Assembly: GCA_964603785.1 (NCBI GenBank)
Contig: CAZRWD010000002.1
Location: 124,001-188,000, forward strand
Origin: CAZRWD01 sp964603785
GTDB taxonomy: Bacteria; Fermentibacterota; Fermentibacteria; Fermentibacterales; Fermentibacteraceae
Length of the DNA stretch: 64,000 nt
Direction: 5' to 3'
The notes beneath the pieces were generated by a model that saw only the letters and a list, made by a program, of their open reading frames with translations, was not told the origin of the DNA and did not search any database. Below, piece after piece: positions 15,394 through 23,750 of the stretch. The position numbers were made by a program, and so were the translations under genes. Position 1 is the first letter of the stretch. Every line of letters begins with the position of its first letter.

Positions 15394-16606
15394 CGCCCAC
15401 TCCTTCCAGCAGATGTCCGAGCTTGTCCTTCTTCGTCCTCAGGTACTTCTCGTTCTCCTCCAGGGGCTCGGTCTCGATCCGCACCCGCTCGACTATCTCG
15501 AGACCGTAGCCGCTCAGACCCACGATCTTGCGGGGATTGTTGGTGAGCAGCCTGATCCGCGACAGGCCGAGGTCGGAGAGGATCTGGGCGCCTATGCCGT
15601 AGTCCCTCAGGTCGTCGGCGAAGCCCAGCTCCTCGTTGGCCTGGACGGTGTCCAGCCCGTGGTCCTGGAGGGTGTAGGCGTGGATCTTGTTGACTATCCC
15701 TATGCCTCTGCCCTCCTGGGACATGTAGAGGAGGACCCCCCTGCCCTCGCGCTCGATCCTCTCCATGGCAAGGTGCAGCTGCGAGCCGCAGTCGCATCTC
15801 CTCGAACCGAAGACGTCTCCCGTGAGACACTGTGAATGGACCCTCACAAGGACATCCCCGCCGCTGCCGACATCGCCCTTGACCAGGGCCACATGCAGCT
15901 CGTGGTCCAGGATGTTCTCGTATATGAAAAGCCTGAAGGTGCCCCACTCCGTCGGCAGGTTGGTCTCGGCGGTGCGCCTCACGAACTTCTCGGTCCTCCG
16001 CCTGTATCGCACTAGCTCCTCGACCGAGGTCAGGATCAGGTGGTGCCTCCCGGCGAATTCGAGGAGCTGCGGGAGCCTGGCCATTGTGCCGTCGTCGTTC
16101 ATCACCTCGCAGATGACCCCGGCGGGCCTGAGCCCGGCAAGGCGGGCGAGGTCGACCGCGGCCTCGGTGTGACCCGTCCTGCGGAGCACGCCGCCCTCCA
16201 TCGCACAGAGGGGGAAGATGTGACCGGGCCTGGCGAGGTCCTCCGGCCTGGAGTCGGGGGAGAGGGCGACCTCGATCGTCCTCGCCCTGTCAGAGGCCGA
16301 GATGCCGGTGCTTACACCCCTGGCCGCGTCGATGCTGACCATGAACGCCGTGTCGTGCAGCGCGGTGTTGTTCTGGACCATCCTGCCGATGTCCAGCCGC
16401 TCGAGATCCTCGCCGGTCATCGCCAGGCAGACGAGGCCCCTGGCCTCCCTGGCCATGAAGTTCACCACGTCGGGAGTGCACCTCTCCGCAGCCACCACGA
16501 GGTCGCCCTCGTTCTCCCTGTTCTCGTCGTCCACGACGATGATCATCTCGCCGCGGGCGATCGCGCCTATCGCCTCCTCAGCCGGAGCCGTTCTCATGCC
16601 TTCCAA
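15377..16606 (-). CDS. ribBA: Bifunctional DHBP synthase / GTP cyclohydrolase II
   Basis: 409 residues with both riboflavin-pathway entry activities fused. Residues 1 to about 205 are the RibB domain, forming dihydroxybutanone phosphate from ribulose 5-phosphate: the metal/substrate motif DDENRENEGD (26-35) and RPGHIFPL (126-133) are intact. The C-terminal RibA domain opens the GTP ring; its zinc cysteines are Cys260, Cys271 and Cys273 in a CLTGD...RRCDCG arrangement, followed by a GRGIGIVNK-type segment. A TTG start with GGGGAG is preferred; ATG three codons later is an alternative. It overlaps ribE by 29 bases. Confidence 0.96.
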   Translation of the reverse strand: MEGMRTAPAEEAIGAIARGEMIIVVDDENRENEGDLVVAAERCTPDVVNFMAREARGLVCLAMTGEDLERLDIGRMVQNNTALHDTAFMVSIDAARGVSTGISASDRARTIEVALSPDSRPEDLARPGHIFPLCAMEGGVLRRTGHTEAAVDLARLAGLRPAGVICEVMNDDGTMARLPQLLEFAGRHHLILTSVEELVRYRRRTEKFVRRTAETNLPTEWGTFRLFIYENILDHELHVALVKGDVGSGGDVLVRVHSQCLTGDVFGSRRCDCGSQLHLAMERIEREGRGVLLYMSQEGRGIGIVNKIHAYTLQDHGLDTVQANEELGFADDLRDYGIGAQILSDLGLSRIRLLTNNPRKIVGLSGYGLEIVERVRIETEPLEENEKYLRTKKDKLGHLLEGVGDGVDS

Positions 16607-17201
16607 GGTACTCCCCGAGCAGGGCGTCGCGCTCCCCCTGCAGATCTCTGCCCAGCAGATACTTCCCGATGATGTCGGTCTCGATGTTCACTGCGGCCCC
16701 CGGCGTCCATCCGCCTGCGCTGCTGGAGGCGAGCGTCGCGGGGACCAGCACCGAGGTGAAGCGGTCACCGGACACGGACGCCACGGTGAGGCTGATGCCG
16801 CTGACGGCCACTGACCCCTTCTCCACGATCAGCCGCCTCATCGAGGGCGGGAACGAGACCGTGGCCTCCGCACAGCCGCCCCTGCGGACGAACGAGACGA
16901 TCCTCCCGGTCCCGTCGACGTGGCCGGTCACGATGTGGCCGTGAAGCCTCGCATCCGCCCTCAGAGGCAGCTCGATGTTCACGATCGAGCCCCTCCTGTA
17001 CTCTCTCGCGATTGTCCTGGAGAGGGTCTCGGGCGACAGTTCGAAGAGAAGGTCGCCGCGGTCGAGCCCCGCCACCGTCAGGCACGAGCCGTCGACCGAC
17101 ACGCTCCAGCCCGGCTCGGAGACAAGGCCCGGCGCGCGCACCCTGAGGGTGCGTCCCGGTGCCACCACCTCCGCCGTCCTCTCAACGAGCCCCGTGAACA
17201 A
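16578..17201 (-). CDS. ribE: Riboflavin synthase alpha chain
   Basis: About 207 residues, converting two molecules of dimethylribityllumazine into riboflavin and the pyrimidinedione. The signature N-terminus LFTGLVERTAEV and the two tandem lumazine-binding domains are clear: each has a conserved VDGSCLTVA or VSGISLTVA block (near residues 37 and 134), and the linker holds the HGHIVTGHVDGTG segment. The start is TTG at 17201, because GGAGGG precedes it and the family starts with Met-Phe-Thr-Gly. It overlaps ribD by 20 bases. Confidence 0.95.
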   Translation of the reverse strand: MFTGLVERTAEVVAPGRTLRVRAPGLVSEPGWSVSVDGSCLTVAGLDRGDLLFELSPETLSRTIAREYRRGSIVNIELPLRADARLHGHIVTGHVDGTGRIVSFVRRGGCAEATVSFPPSMRRLIVEKGSVAVSGISLTVASVSGDRFTSVLVPATLASSSAGGWTPGAAVNIETDIIGKYLLGRDLQGERDALLGEYLGRHENGSG

Positions 17202-18279
17202 CTCTTCCCTCCACGAGGACGTCACCGTCCAGGATCTCCGTCCTGACGCCCTCCAGTCCGACGGCCCCGCCCATGCATGATACGCCCAGGTCGCCCGTCG
17301 CGGGAAGCCCCGAACCACCGAGAAGGACGGGGGCCACGAACACGGAAAGGCGTTCGGCGAGCCCGCCTGCCAGGAGCGAGGTCGCGAGCCTGGAACCGCC
17401 CTCGCACAGCACCTCACCGATCCCCTCCGCGGCGGTCCTCTCGAGCAGCCCGGCGAGGTCGAGCCCCCTTTCGGAGGGGGCGATCTCCCAGACCTCCACG
17501 CAGGAGGGTATCCCGGCCGGGATCATCCCCCGCGGGGCGGCGACGACGGTTTCTGCGGCTCCGTCGAAGAGCCTCGCCCCGGACGGGAGCGCTTCCCGAC
17601 CGGATGCGACGATGCGCCGGAAGCGCCTGCCGGGGGTCATGCAGGGGGGGAGGAGCGAAGGATCATCCGCCCGGAGCGTCCCGGCACCGACCATCACGGC
17701 GTCGGCCTCGGACCTCATCCTCCCGGCCGCGGCACGCGAGGACGGGTTGCTGATCCACCTGCTGGAGCCGTCCCGGGCTGCCAGCCTGCCGTCCAGGGAC
17801 ACCGCCAGCTTGAGCCTCACCAGACTCCTGCCGGTCGCCTTGTAGTGGATGTATGCCCGATTGAGCTCCGCGCAGTCCTCCTCGAGGAGGCCCGTCTCGA
17901 CCTCGATGCCGCAGCGCCTCATCCACTCGATGCCGCGGCCGTCCACCCTGGGATCGGGATCCCTCATCCCCACGAAGACCCTCGAGATGCCCGCGGCGGA
18001 GATCTCCTCGACGCAGGGACCGGTGCGGCCGGTATGGCAGCAGGGCTCCAGGTTCACGACAAGGGTGGCGCCGTCGAGAGGCGCGGATGCCGTTCTGATG
18101 GCCGTCGACTCGGCGTGCGCCGAGCCGCAGCACTCGTGGAAGCCTTCTCCGACCACTTCGCCTTCGCGCAGAACGACCGCCCCGACCATCGGATTCGGGA
18201 AGGCCGCACCCCTGCCGCGGGAGGCCAGGTCCAGGGCTCTCCGCATGGCCTGCTCGACGGAGATGCGCGTGTGCGTCAA
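17182..18279 (-). CDS. ribD: Bifunctional riboflavin deaminase-reductase
   Basis: About 365 residues with two domains. The N-terminal zinc deaminase has HAE (His55, Glu57) and a PCCHTGRTGPC motif (Cys80, Cys89), with Cys replacing the usual Ser between them. The C-terminal reductase has RLKLAVSLDGRLA, DAVMVGAGTLRADDP and a VLCEGGSRLATSLL segment that binds NADPH and substrate. It performs the second and third pyrimidine steps of riboflavin synthesis. The TTG start sits in TTGA with the stop of the upstream lipoprotein gene. No FMN riboswitch precedes it; expression must come from the ptb promoter or an internal one. Confidence 0.95.
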   Translation of the reverse strand: MTHTRISVEQAMRRALDLASRGRGAAFPNPMVGAVVLREGEVVGEGFHECCGSAHAESTAIRTASAPLDGATLVVNLEPCCHTGRTGPCVEEISAAGISRVFVGMRDPDPRVDGRGIEWMRRCGIEVETGLLEEDCAELNRAYIHYKATGRSLVRLKLAVSLDGRLAARDGSSRWISNPSSRAAAGRMRSEADAVMVGAGTLRADDPSLLPPCMTPGRRFRRIVASGREALPSGARLFDGAAETVVAAPRGMIPAGIPSCVEVWEIAPSERGLDLAGLLERTAAEGIGEVLCEGGSRLATSLLAGGLAERLSVFVAPVLLGGSGLPATGDLGVSCMGGAVGLEGVRTEILDGDVLVEGRVVHGAR

Positions 18280-19685
18280 GGCTCCGCCAGCGGGATCTCG
18301 GCGACGCTCAGCCTTCCCATGACGGCGGTGATCACGTACTGCGACTCGAGACTGCCCTCGGCCAGGATGATGTGCGTGGCATCGGCGACGAACTGACCGA
18401 AGGTCGGGTCCATGGGCACCCACTCCCCCACCCAGACCAGGGGCCAGGCGTGGTAGCCGAACGAGCCGTCGAGATAGACGATACCCGCGCAGGTCCGTGC
18501 GGGCAGGCCGGCCGCCCTTGCGAGCGCCACGAACAGGACGGTGTGCTCGTTGCAGTCACCCCTGCCGCTCTCGAGGACCTCGACCGACGACGGCAGCGAA
18601 ACGGTCGGCGTGTTGCTGACGAAAGCGTCGACGAAGCGCGACAGCCCCTGGGCGGCGGCCCACGAGTCCCTGGCTCCCTGCGTCAGGCTGTCGGCGAGCT
18701 GGATGATCTTGGGGTCGGAAGTCTGGATCATGGGCTCCCCCGCGAGCCAGGCCGGATCGAAACCCGCCGGGATCGCCGGCGGGAAGGGGGCCACCGTGTC
18801 CGGGACTGATGTGGTCACCCTTACGATCGATCCCTCGGCCGTCTGGACGGGCGGGTAGGAGAGCGTGAACGCGGACCAGTCGATGTCGCCCACGAGGCTG
18901 AATGCCCTGGAGCCGGTGGACCTCGGGTCGGAGATGGGGGTGGAGCCAACGGAGAAGACCTCGTACAGGTCGCGGTTGCTCGAGACATCGCCCTGCTGGC
19001 CCGGGGGAACGCGGGTGAGCTCCATCCCCAGGCCCTCGTCGAGTTCGCGGATGATCTGCCCGTCGCAGACCCAGAGGGTGGTCGTCGTGCCCAGGTAGGA
19101 GACCTCGACGACCGCAGCCTCGACGGTGTCGCCGAGGAGCACGGCCTCCTCAGAGCCCGTGCATTCGAGGTCGGCGGTGCTGACCGTTCCCGTGGCGGGG
19201 TCGAAGGCGGGGAAGGTCAGCCTGTCGCCTTCGCTCCAGCTCATCCTCGCGGCGGCCAGGTCCGTGACCGCCGGCAGATAGTCCCCCTCGAAGACGGCGG
19301 TCATGGTCATCTCGCGACCGGCCGACGAGACGGTCGTCGTCAGGGTTCCGCCGGTCCTCACGGTTCTCGACTCGATGACCGCGGAGCCGTCCGACAGGCT
19401 GAAATCCAGGCTGCCGAGGTTGAGCGAGGTGTCGGCCCGCGCTTCGAGCGACATCACGACGTGCCGCGTGGTCCCCATGAGGCAGAGATCCCAGACGGTC
19501 TCCTCCTTCAGGAGTATCGAGTCGGTGCCCAGCTCCTCGACGGTCATCTCGAAGTAGCCTATCTCCTCGCCCCTGAGGGAGACGGCGAAGCGCTGGATCC
19601 CCGGATCGCCCCCCGGCATCGGGGATGGGCGGCCGCATGCGGTCGATACGGCCAGGCCGAGGAGCAGCGGGATCAGGCGTGTCAT
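18276..19685 (-). CDS. Transglutaminase-like lipoprotein
   Basis: 469 residues. A short N-terminal hydrophobic segment ends in a lipobox-like VSTAC, so the protein is probably lipid-anchored outside the inner membrane. The middle is beta-rich without known motifs. The C-terminal third is a transglutaminase-like/protease fold: Cys in GRGDCNEHTVLFVALAR, His in GYHAWPLV and Asp in VPMDPTFGQ, the full Cys-His-Asp triad in order. Such domains cleave or crosslink peptides, often in the envelope. ATG 19685 is chosen for the signal peptide; it overlaps the wecB stop as ATGA. Its presence within a riboflavin operon has no obvious functional explanation. Confidence 0.85.
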   Translation of the reverse strand: MTRLIPLLLGLAVSTACGRPSPMPGGDPGIQRFAVSLRGEEIGYFEMTVEELGTDSILLKEETVWDLCLMGTTRHVVMSLEARADTSLNLGSLDFSLSDGSAVIESRTVRTGGTLTTTVSSAGREMTMTAVFEGDYLPAVTDLAAARMSWSEGDRLTFPAFDPATGTVSTADLECTGSEEAVLLGDTVEAAVVEVSYLGTTTTLWVCDGQIIRELDEGLGMELTRVPPGQQGDVSSNRDLYEVFSVGSTPISDPRSTGSRAFSLVGDIDWSAFTLSYPPVQTAEGSIVRVTTSVPDTVAPFPPAIPAGFDPAWLAGEPMIQTSDPKIIQLADSLTQGARDSWAAAQGLSRFVDAFVSNTPTVSLPSSVEVLESGRGDCNEHTVLFVALARAAGLPARTCAGIVYLDGSFGYHAWPLVWVGEWVPMDPTFGQFVADATHIILAEGSLESQYVITAVMGRLSVAEIPLAEP

Positions 19686-20755
19686 CGGGATTCTCCCTTC
19701 GTGAGGAACCCTGCCAGGGCATCGGCTATCCGGGGTCCGGCTCCTCCGTCCCACATGGGGATGACCGGGGGGACGGGAGGTCTTGCGGCCATCTGACCCT
19801 CCACCGCGGCCGCCAGACCCTCCGGGTCCGGGCAGAGGATGTTGGTGCCGGCATCGACCGTGACCGGACGCTCGGTGTTGGGTCTGACTGTGACGCAGGG
19901 CACGCCCAGCACGGTGGTCTCCTCCTGCACCCCGCCCGAGTCCGTGATGACCACGCAGGCGCCGCTCTCGCGGGCTATGAACTCGAGATAGTCCATCGGG
20001 GGGCGCAGGTGCACGTTTACAGGGACCCTCCCGGTCATGCCCCAGGTCTCCAGGCCCTTCATCGTCCTGGGATGCACGGGGAACGTGAAGTCTATCGTCG
20101 CGAGGGATCCCAGGGAGTCGAGGATCCGGCCCATACGGTCCGGTTCGTCTACGTTCGACGGCCTGTGCAGCGTTACGAGCCCGGTCCGGCCGCCTGGGGG
20201 GGGGAAGCTGCGCAGCGCGACGGGGAGCAGCCTCAGGAGAGTGTCTATCATGGGGTTGCCCACCATCGATATCGCGCCCTCGGGCCTGCCCTCGGCAAGG
20301 AGGTTCCCGCGGGCCTCCGGGCTCGTGATGAGGAGCAGGTCGGCCAGCTGGTCGGTCAGGAGGCGGTTGATCTCCTCGGGCATGGTCCTGTCGCCGCTCC
20401 TCAGACCCGCCTCCACGTGGACCACGGGAACGCCGCGGCGAACCGCGACCAGGGCGCAGGCGAGGGTCGAGTTGACGTCGCCGACGACGACGGTGGCCTC
20501 GGGGAGGGGATCCGGGAGGCTCTCCTCGTAGCGCTCCATTATGAGCGCAGTCTGCCTGGTGATACCCGCCGAGCCCACCTCGAGGTTCACGTCCGGCCTG
20601 GGCAGTCCGAGGGCCTCGAAGAAGCCCTGGGACATCGCATGGTCGTAGTGCTGGCCGGTGTGCACCAGCCTCGTGCCGATCCGCGATCCGAGAGCCCTGA
20701 GCACCGGATCGACCTTCATGAAGTTGGGTCTGGCGCCGCAGACGAGATCGATCAT
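19682..20755 (-). CDS. wecB: UDP-GlcNAc 2-epimerase (non-hydrolysing)
   Basis: 357 residues, matching the GT-B-like WecB family that converts UDP-GlcNAc to UDP-ManNAc for surface polysaccharides. Conserved blocks are in order: CGARPNFMKVDPVLRAL at the N-terminus, HTGQHYDHAMSQGFF, VVGDVNSTLACAL, VHVEAGLRSGDRTMPEE, a later TLHRPSNVD and a C-terminal TDSGGVQEE segment that binds the UDP moiety. It overlaps rpiB and the following lipoprotein gene by four bases each. Confidence 0.94.
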   Translation of the reverse strand: MIDLVCGARPNFMKVDPVLRALGSRIGTRLVHTGQHYDHAMSQGFFEALGLPRPDVNLEVGSAGITRQTALIMERYEESLPDPLPEATVVVGDVNSTLACALVAVRRGVPVVHVEAGLRSGDRTMPEEINRLLTDQLADLLLITSPEARGNLLAEGRPEGAISMVGNPMIDTLLRLLPVALRSFPPPGGRTGLVTLHRPSNVDEPDRMGRILDSLGSLATIDFTFPVHPRTMKGLETWGMTGRVPVNVHLRPPMDYLEFIARESGACVVITDSGGVQEETTVLGVPCVTVRPNTERPVTVDAGTNILCPDPEGLAAAVEGQMAARPPVPPVIPMWDGGAGPRIADALAGFLTKGESR

Positions 20756-21201
20756 GCGCTCCCGCCGTCCGGTCGGGCGTCGAGCTTGTCTATCCGCCTC
20801 TGGTGGCGGTCGCCCTCGAAGCTCCCGGCCAGGAACGTCCCCAGGATCTCGGTCGCCAGGAATCCCGGCGTGAGGCCCGCTCCGAGCACGAGTACGTTGG
20901 CGTCGTTGTGCCTCCTCGCATACGAGGCCATCAGCGGGTAGAGACAGAGCGCGGCCCTGATGCCCCTGTGGCGGTTGGCCGCCATGCTCATGCCCAGTCC
21001 CGTGTTGCAGACCAGAACGCCGAACAGGGCCCTGCTCTGCTTCACGGCGTCCACCACTCGGGAGGCGTAGTCGGGGTAGTCCACGGATCCGGATTCCTCG
21101 GGCCCGAGGTCGAGGACCACATGCCCGTTCTCGGCCAGCCAGCGGACGAGGGTCCTGCGGAGTTCCGACCCGGCGTGATCAGATGCGATCGCCACCCTCA
21201 T
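20752..21201 (-). CDS. rpiB: Ribose 5-phosphate isomerase B
   Basis: 149 residues, the normal length of the RpiB/LacAB family. It starts with MRVAIASDHAGSELRR, carries the catalytic cysteine in VLVCNTGLGMSMAANR (near residue 72), and has a NDANVLVLGAG segment. It interconverts ribose 5-phosphate and ribulose 5-phosphate; the latter is the direct substrate of RibB encoded downstream in the same operon, which gives a reason for the linkage. ATGA overlaps join it to both neighbours. Confidence 0.95.
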   Translation of the reverse strand: MRVAIASDHAGSELRRTLVRWLAENGHVVLDLGPEESGSVDYPDYASRVVDAVKQSRALFGVLVCNTGLGMSMAANRHRGIRAALCLYPLMASYARRHNDANVLVLGAGLTPGFLATEILGTFLAGSFEGDRHQRRIDKLDARPDGGSA

Positions 21202-22127
21202 CTTCCGTCAGCCCCTCCCAGCCGGGACGCGATGACGCCGGAGAGGACGATGGAGCAGAGCTTCGACTCGGCCGAATCGGCCCTCGAGGTCAGGACGACG
21301 GGGCACCTGGCGCCCATGACCACAGCGCCCAGCTCGGCCCCCGCGAGGAAGATGAGCGTCTTGTAGAGAACGTTCCCGGCCTCGATGTCGGGCGTGACTA
21401 TGATGTCGGCATCGCCGGCCACCGGGCTCTGCACCTTCTTGATGCGCGCAGCCTCGGACGAGACCGCCAGGTCCATGGCCAGGGGTCCGTCGAAGATCAC
21501 CTCGCCCAGCAGGCCCTGCGAGGCCATCTCCTTCATCCTGGCGGCCTCCATGGTGCAGGGCATCTTCTCGTACGCCTCCTCCTTGGCGCAGACCAGGGTG
21601 GCCTTGGGTCTGGCTATGCCGAGGGCGTTGGCCACGGTGACGGCATTGCGCAGGAGGATGAGCTTCTCGTCGAACGAAGGGGCGATGACCATCGCCGCAT
21701 CGGTCACGATGAGCAGCTTGTGGTATGTGGGGACCTGGAAGGCGGCGACGTGGCTGAGCAGGCCCTCGCCGCGGATGCCGTGCTCGCGGTCTACTATGGC
21801 GTGCAGGAACTTGCTCGTTGCGACAAGACCCTTCATGAGGACGTCGGCCCGGCCTTCGCGGACGAGCTCGACCCCCCTGACGGACGCCGTCTGGTCGTCG
21901 GGGGCCTCGACGATCTCGATTCCCTCCAGATCGAATCCGGCCTTCTCCGCGCAGGCTCTTATCTCGTTTCCGGGTCCGACCAGCACCGCTTCGACCATGT
22001 CCGCCCGGACCGCCTCGCCGAGCGCCAGAAGAGTCTCGACCTCGTCGGCCCTGACCACCGCCACCCTCCTGGAGGGTAGCTCGCGCGCCAGTTTCTTCAG
22101 TTCGTCCAGCGATCTCGTAGGATTCAT
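21198..22127 (-). CDS. ptb: Phosphate butyryltransferase (phosphotransacylase)
   Basis: 309 residues of the phosphate acetyl/butyryltransferase family, with length and blocks closer to Ptb than to Pta: ALGEAVRADMVEAVLVGP near residue 35, VLMKGLVATSKFLHA, a LSHVAAFQVPTYHKLLIVTDAAM segment in which the acyl-CoA site lies, and DADIIVTPDIEAGNVLYK near 240. It would turn butyryl-CoA (or a branched acyl-CoA) and phosphate into the acyl phosphate used by butyrate kinase, encoded 4 kb away on the other strand. ATG 22127 follows GGGGGG. It is the first gene of the ten-gene operon. Confidence 0.92.
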   Translation of the reverse strand: MNPTRSLDELKKLARELPSRRVAVVRADEVETLLALGEAVRADMVEAVLVGPGNEIRACAEKAGFDLEGIEIVEAPDDQTASVRGVELVREGRADVLMKGLVATSKFLHAIVDREHGIRGEGLLSHVAAFQVPTYHKLLIVTDAAMVIAPSFDEKLILLRNAVTVANALGIARPKATLVCAKEEAYEKMPCTMEAARMKEMASQGLLGEVIFDGPLAMDLAVSSEAARIKKVQSPVAGDADIIVTPDIEAGNVLYKTLIFLAGAELGAVVMGARCPVVLTSRADSAESKLCSIVLSGVIASRLGGADGR

Positions 22128-22186
22128 CTCGCCCCCCTGACTCCTGGTGATCGGGAATGCCTCCGTACTCCTCGGGAAGGAAGCAG

Positions 22187-22216
22187 AATATAGAAAGCCT
22201 GTCGCATTTATCGCAA
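22187..22216 (-). promoter_or_regulatory. Candidate promoter for the ptb-rib operon
   Basis: On the minus strand, TTGCGA (22216-22211) and TATATT (22192-22187) are 18 bases apart, about 60 bases before the ptb start. It is the only promoter-like pair before an 8.4-kb run of genes without spacers. Inferred from sequence. Confidence 0.45.
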
Positions 22217-22223
22217 TGCGGAG

Positions 22224-22252
22224 TTGACACCGGATTTCGGGGCCGAGAGATT
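22224..22252 (+). promoter_or_regulatory. Candidate promoter for lysine aminotransferase
   Basis: A perfect -35 hexamer TTGACA (22224-22229) is followed after 17 bases by GAGATT (22247-22252), a weak -10. It faces the lat gene at 22345 and lies back to back with the ptb promoter. Confidence 0.4.
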
Positions 22253-22344
22253 CGACGGGAAGTACGGGCCGTTTCACGTTCACGGCCGCCGGGGCTCCTG
22301 CGATCCCGAGGGCGGTTCGTGGTTCCATCAAAGGAAGGTGTCCC

Positions 22345-23667
22345 ATGAGGCGCATCCCCGCTCCGATGGTCCGGCCGACCATCGCGAAACACATGCTCGC
22401 CGACGGGTTCGAGATCGTCCTCGACCTCAGGAAGAGCCACGGAAGCTGGGTACACGACTCCGAGGGCGGCCGCGACTACCTCGACCTGTTCAGCTTCTTC
22501 GCATCCTGCCCGCTGGGCATGAACCATCCGAGGCTGACTGAGCCCGATTTCATGCGGCACATCGCCGAGGTCGCCCTGAACAAGCCCTCCAACTCGGACT
22601 TCTACACGGAGGAGATGGCGCTCTTCGTCGACACCTTCGCCGAAACGGTCGTTCCGGCCAGCCATCCCTACCTGTTCTTCGTCGACGGCGGAGCGCTGGG
22701 AGTCGAGAACGCCCTGAAGGCGGCCTTCGACTGGAAGGTCAGGAAGAACCTGGCCGCCGGCAGGGGGGAGATCGGCAGCAGGGTCATCCACTTCCAGCAC
22801 GCCTTCCACGGCAGGACCGGCTACACCCTCTCGCTGACGAACACGGCCGACCCCAGGAAGTACATGTACTACCCCAGGTTCGACTGGCCGAGAATCTCGA
22901 GTCCTGCGGCCACCTTCCCGCTCGAGAGGCATCTGGAGCAGACGGTCGCATCGGAGCGGCAGGCCCTCGCCGAGATAGACGAGGCGATAGCCCGTTACGG
23001 CCATGACATCGCCTGCCTCCTGGTCGAGCCGATACAGGCGGAGGGCGGGGACAGGCACCTTCGCCCCGAGTTCCTCGGAGAGCTGCGCGACCGGGCCGAC
23101 AGGCACGATTTCATGCTGGTGTTCGACGAGGTGCAGTCAGGCATGGGGCTGACCGGGGACTGGTGGGCCTGGCAGGGCCTCGGCGTCGAGCCGGACCTGT
23201 TCGCCTTCGGCAAGAAGTCGCAGATCTGCGGCTGCGCCTCCAACAGGAGGATCGACGAGGTTCAGGGCAACGTCTTCCACGAGTCCAGCAGGCTCAACTC
23301 GACATGGGGCGGCAATCTGACGGACATGGTCAGATGCACCAGATACCTAGAGATAATGAAGGAGGAGAGCATCCTCGCCAACGTCCGCGAACGCGGATCG
23401 CAGCTGATGGAGGGTCTCCACGGCTTCGCCGGCAGGTATCCCGCGGTGACGAACGTCAGGGGCAGAGGCCTCATGTGCGCCGTGGACCTCCCCGACGGCG
23501 ACACGAGGAACAGGATGATCGAGGCGATCTTCGCGAACGGCGCGATCATCCTCCCGTGCGGCTGCAACAGCATCAGGTTCAGGACCCCCCTGAACATCAC
23601 CGCCTCTGAGATCGACCTGGCTCTGGAGATAATCGACCGCTCCATGAAAGAGGTCCTGGGGGCCTGA
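22345..23667 (+). CDS. lat: L-lysine 6-aminotransferase (class III PLP)
   Basis: 440 residues, the expected length. Class III aminotransferase with features specific to lysine 6-aminotransferase: an N-terminal DLRKSHGSWVHDSEGGRDYL segment, SFFASCPLGMNHP, FHGRTGYTLSLTNT, the PLP-aspartate block LVFDEVQSGMGLTGDWW, and the PLP lysine in FAFGKKSQICG (Lys290 or Lys291). It moves the epsilon-amino group of lysine to 2-oxoglutarate, giving glutamate and 2-aminoadipate semialdehyde. With glutamate dehydrogenase it could feed lysine nitrogen into ammonium. The ATG follows AAGGAA. A large hairpin separates it from AspRS downstream. Confidence 0.93.
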   Translation: MRRIPAPMVRPTIAKHMLADGFEIVLDLRKSHGSWVHDSEGGRDYLDLFSFFASCPLGMNHPRLTEPDFMRHIAEVALNKPSNSDFYTEEMALFVDTFAETVVPASHPYLFFVDGGALGVENALKAAFDWKVRKNLAAGRGEIGSRVIHFQHAFHGRTGYTLSLTNTADPRKYMYYPRFDWPRISSPAATFPLERHLEQTVASERQALAEIDEAIARYGHDIACLLVEPIQAEGGDRHLRPEFLGELRDRADRHDFMLVFDEVQSGMGLTGDWWAWQGLGVEPDLFAFGKKSQICGCASNRRIDEVQGNVFHESSRLNSTWGGNLTDMVRCTRYLEIMKEESILANVRERGSQLMEGLHGFAGRYPAVTNVRGRGLMCAVDLPDGDTRNRMIEAIFANGAIILPCGCNSIRFRTPLNITASEIDLALEIIDRSMKEVLGA

Positions 23668-23685
23668 CGGGGCGCGGAGCATGTC

Positions 23686-23726
23686 GGGGTGACGGCAGGC
23701 CGGGCGGTTCCGGCCTCCGTCGCCCC
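23686..23726. terminator. Long hairpin between lat and AspRS genes
   Basis: Arms 23686-23703 and 23710-23726 form a stem of about 17 pairs with one bulged base, one wobble pair and a 6-base loop, 18 bases after the lat stop. There is no T-run, so termination is plausible but not certain. Confidence 0.5.
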
Positions 23727-23750
23727 ATCTAGGCCTGGAGGGAATCCCTG

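Noticed and set aside
17182..22344. FMN riboswitch before riboflavin genes
   Set aside because: No conserved RFN blocks were found before ribD or ptb; the genes follow each other without leader space.
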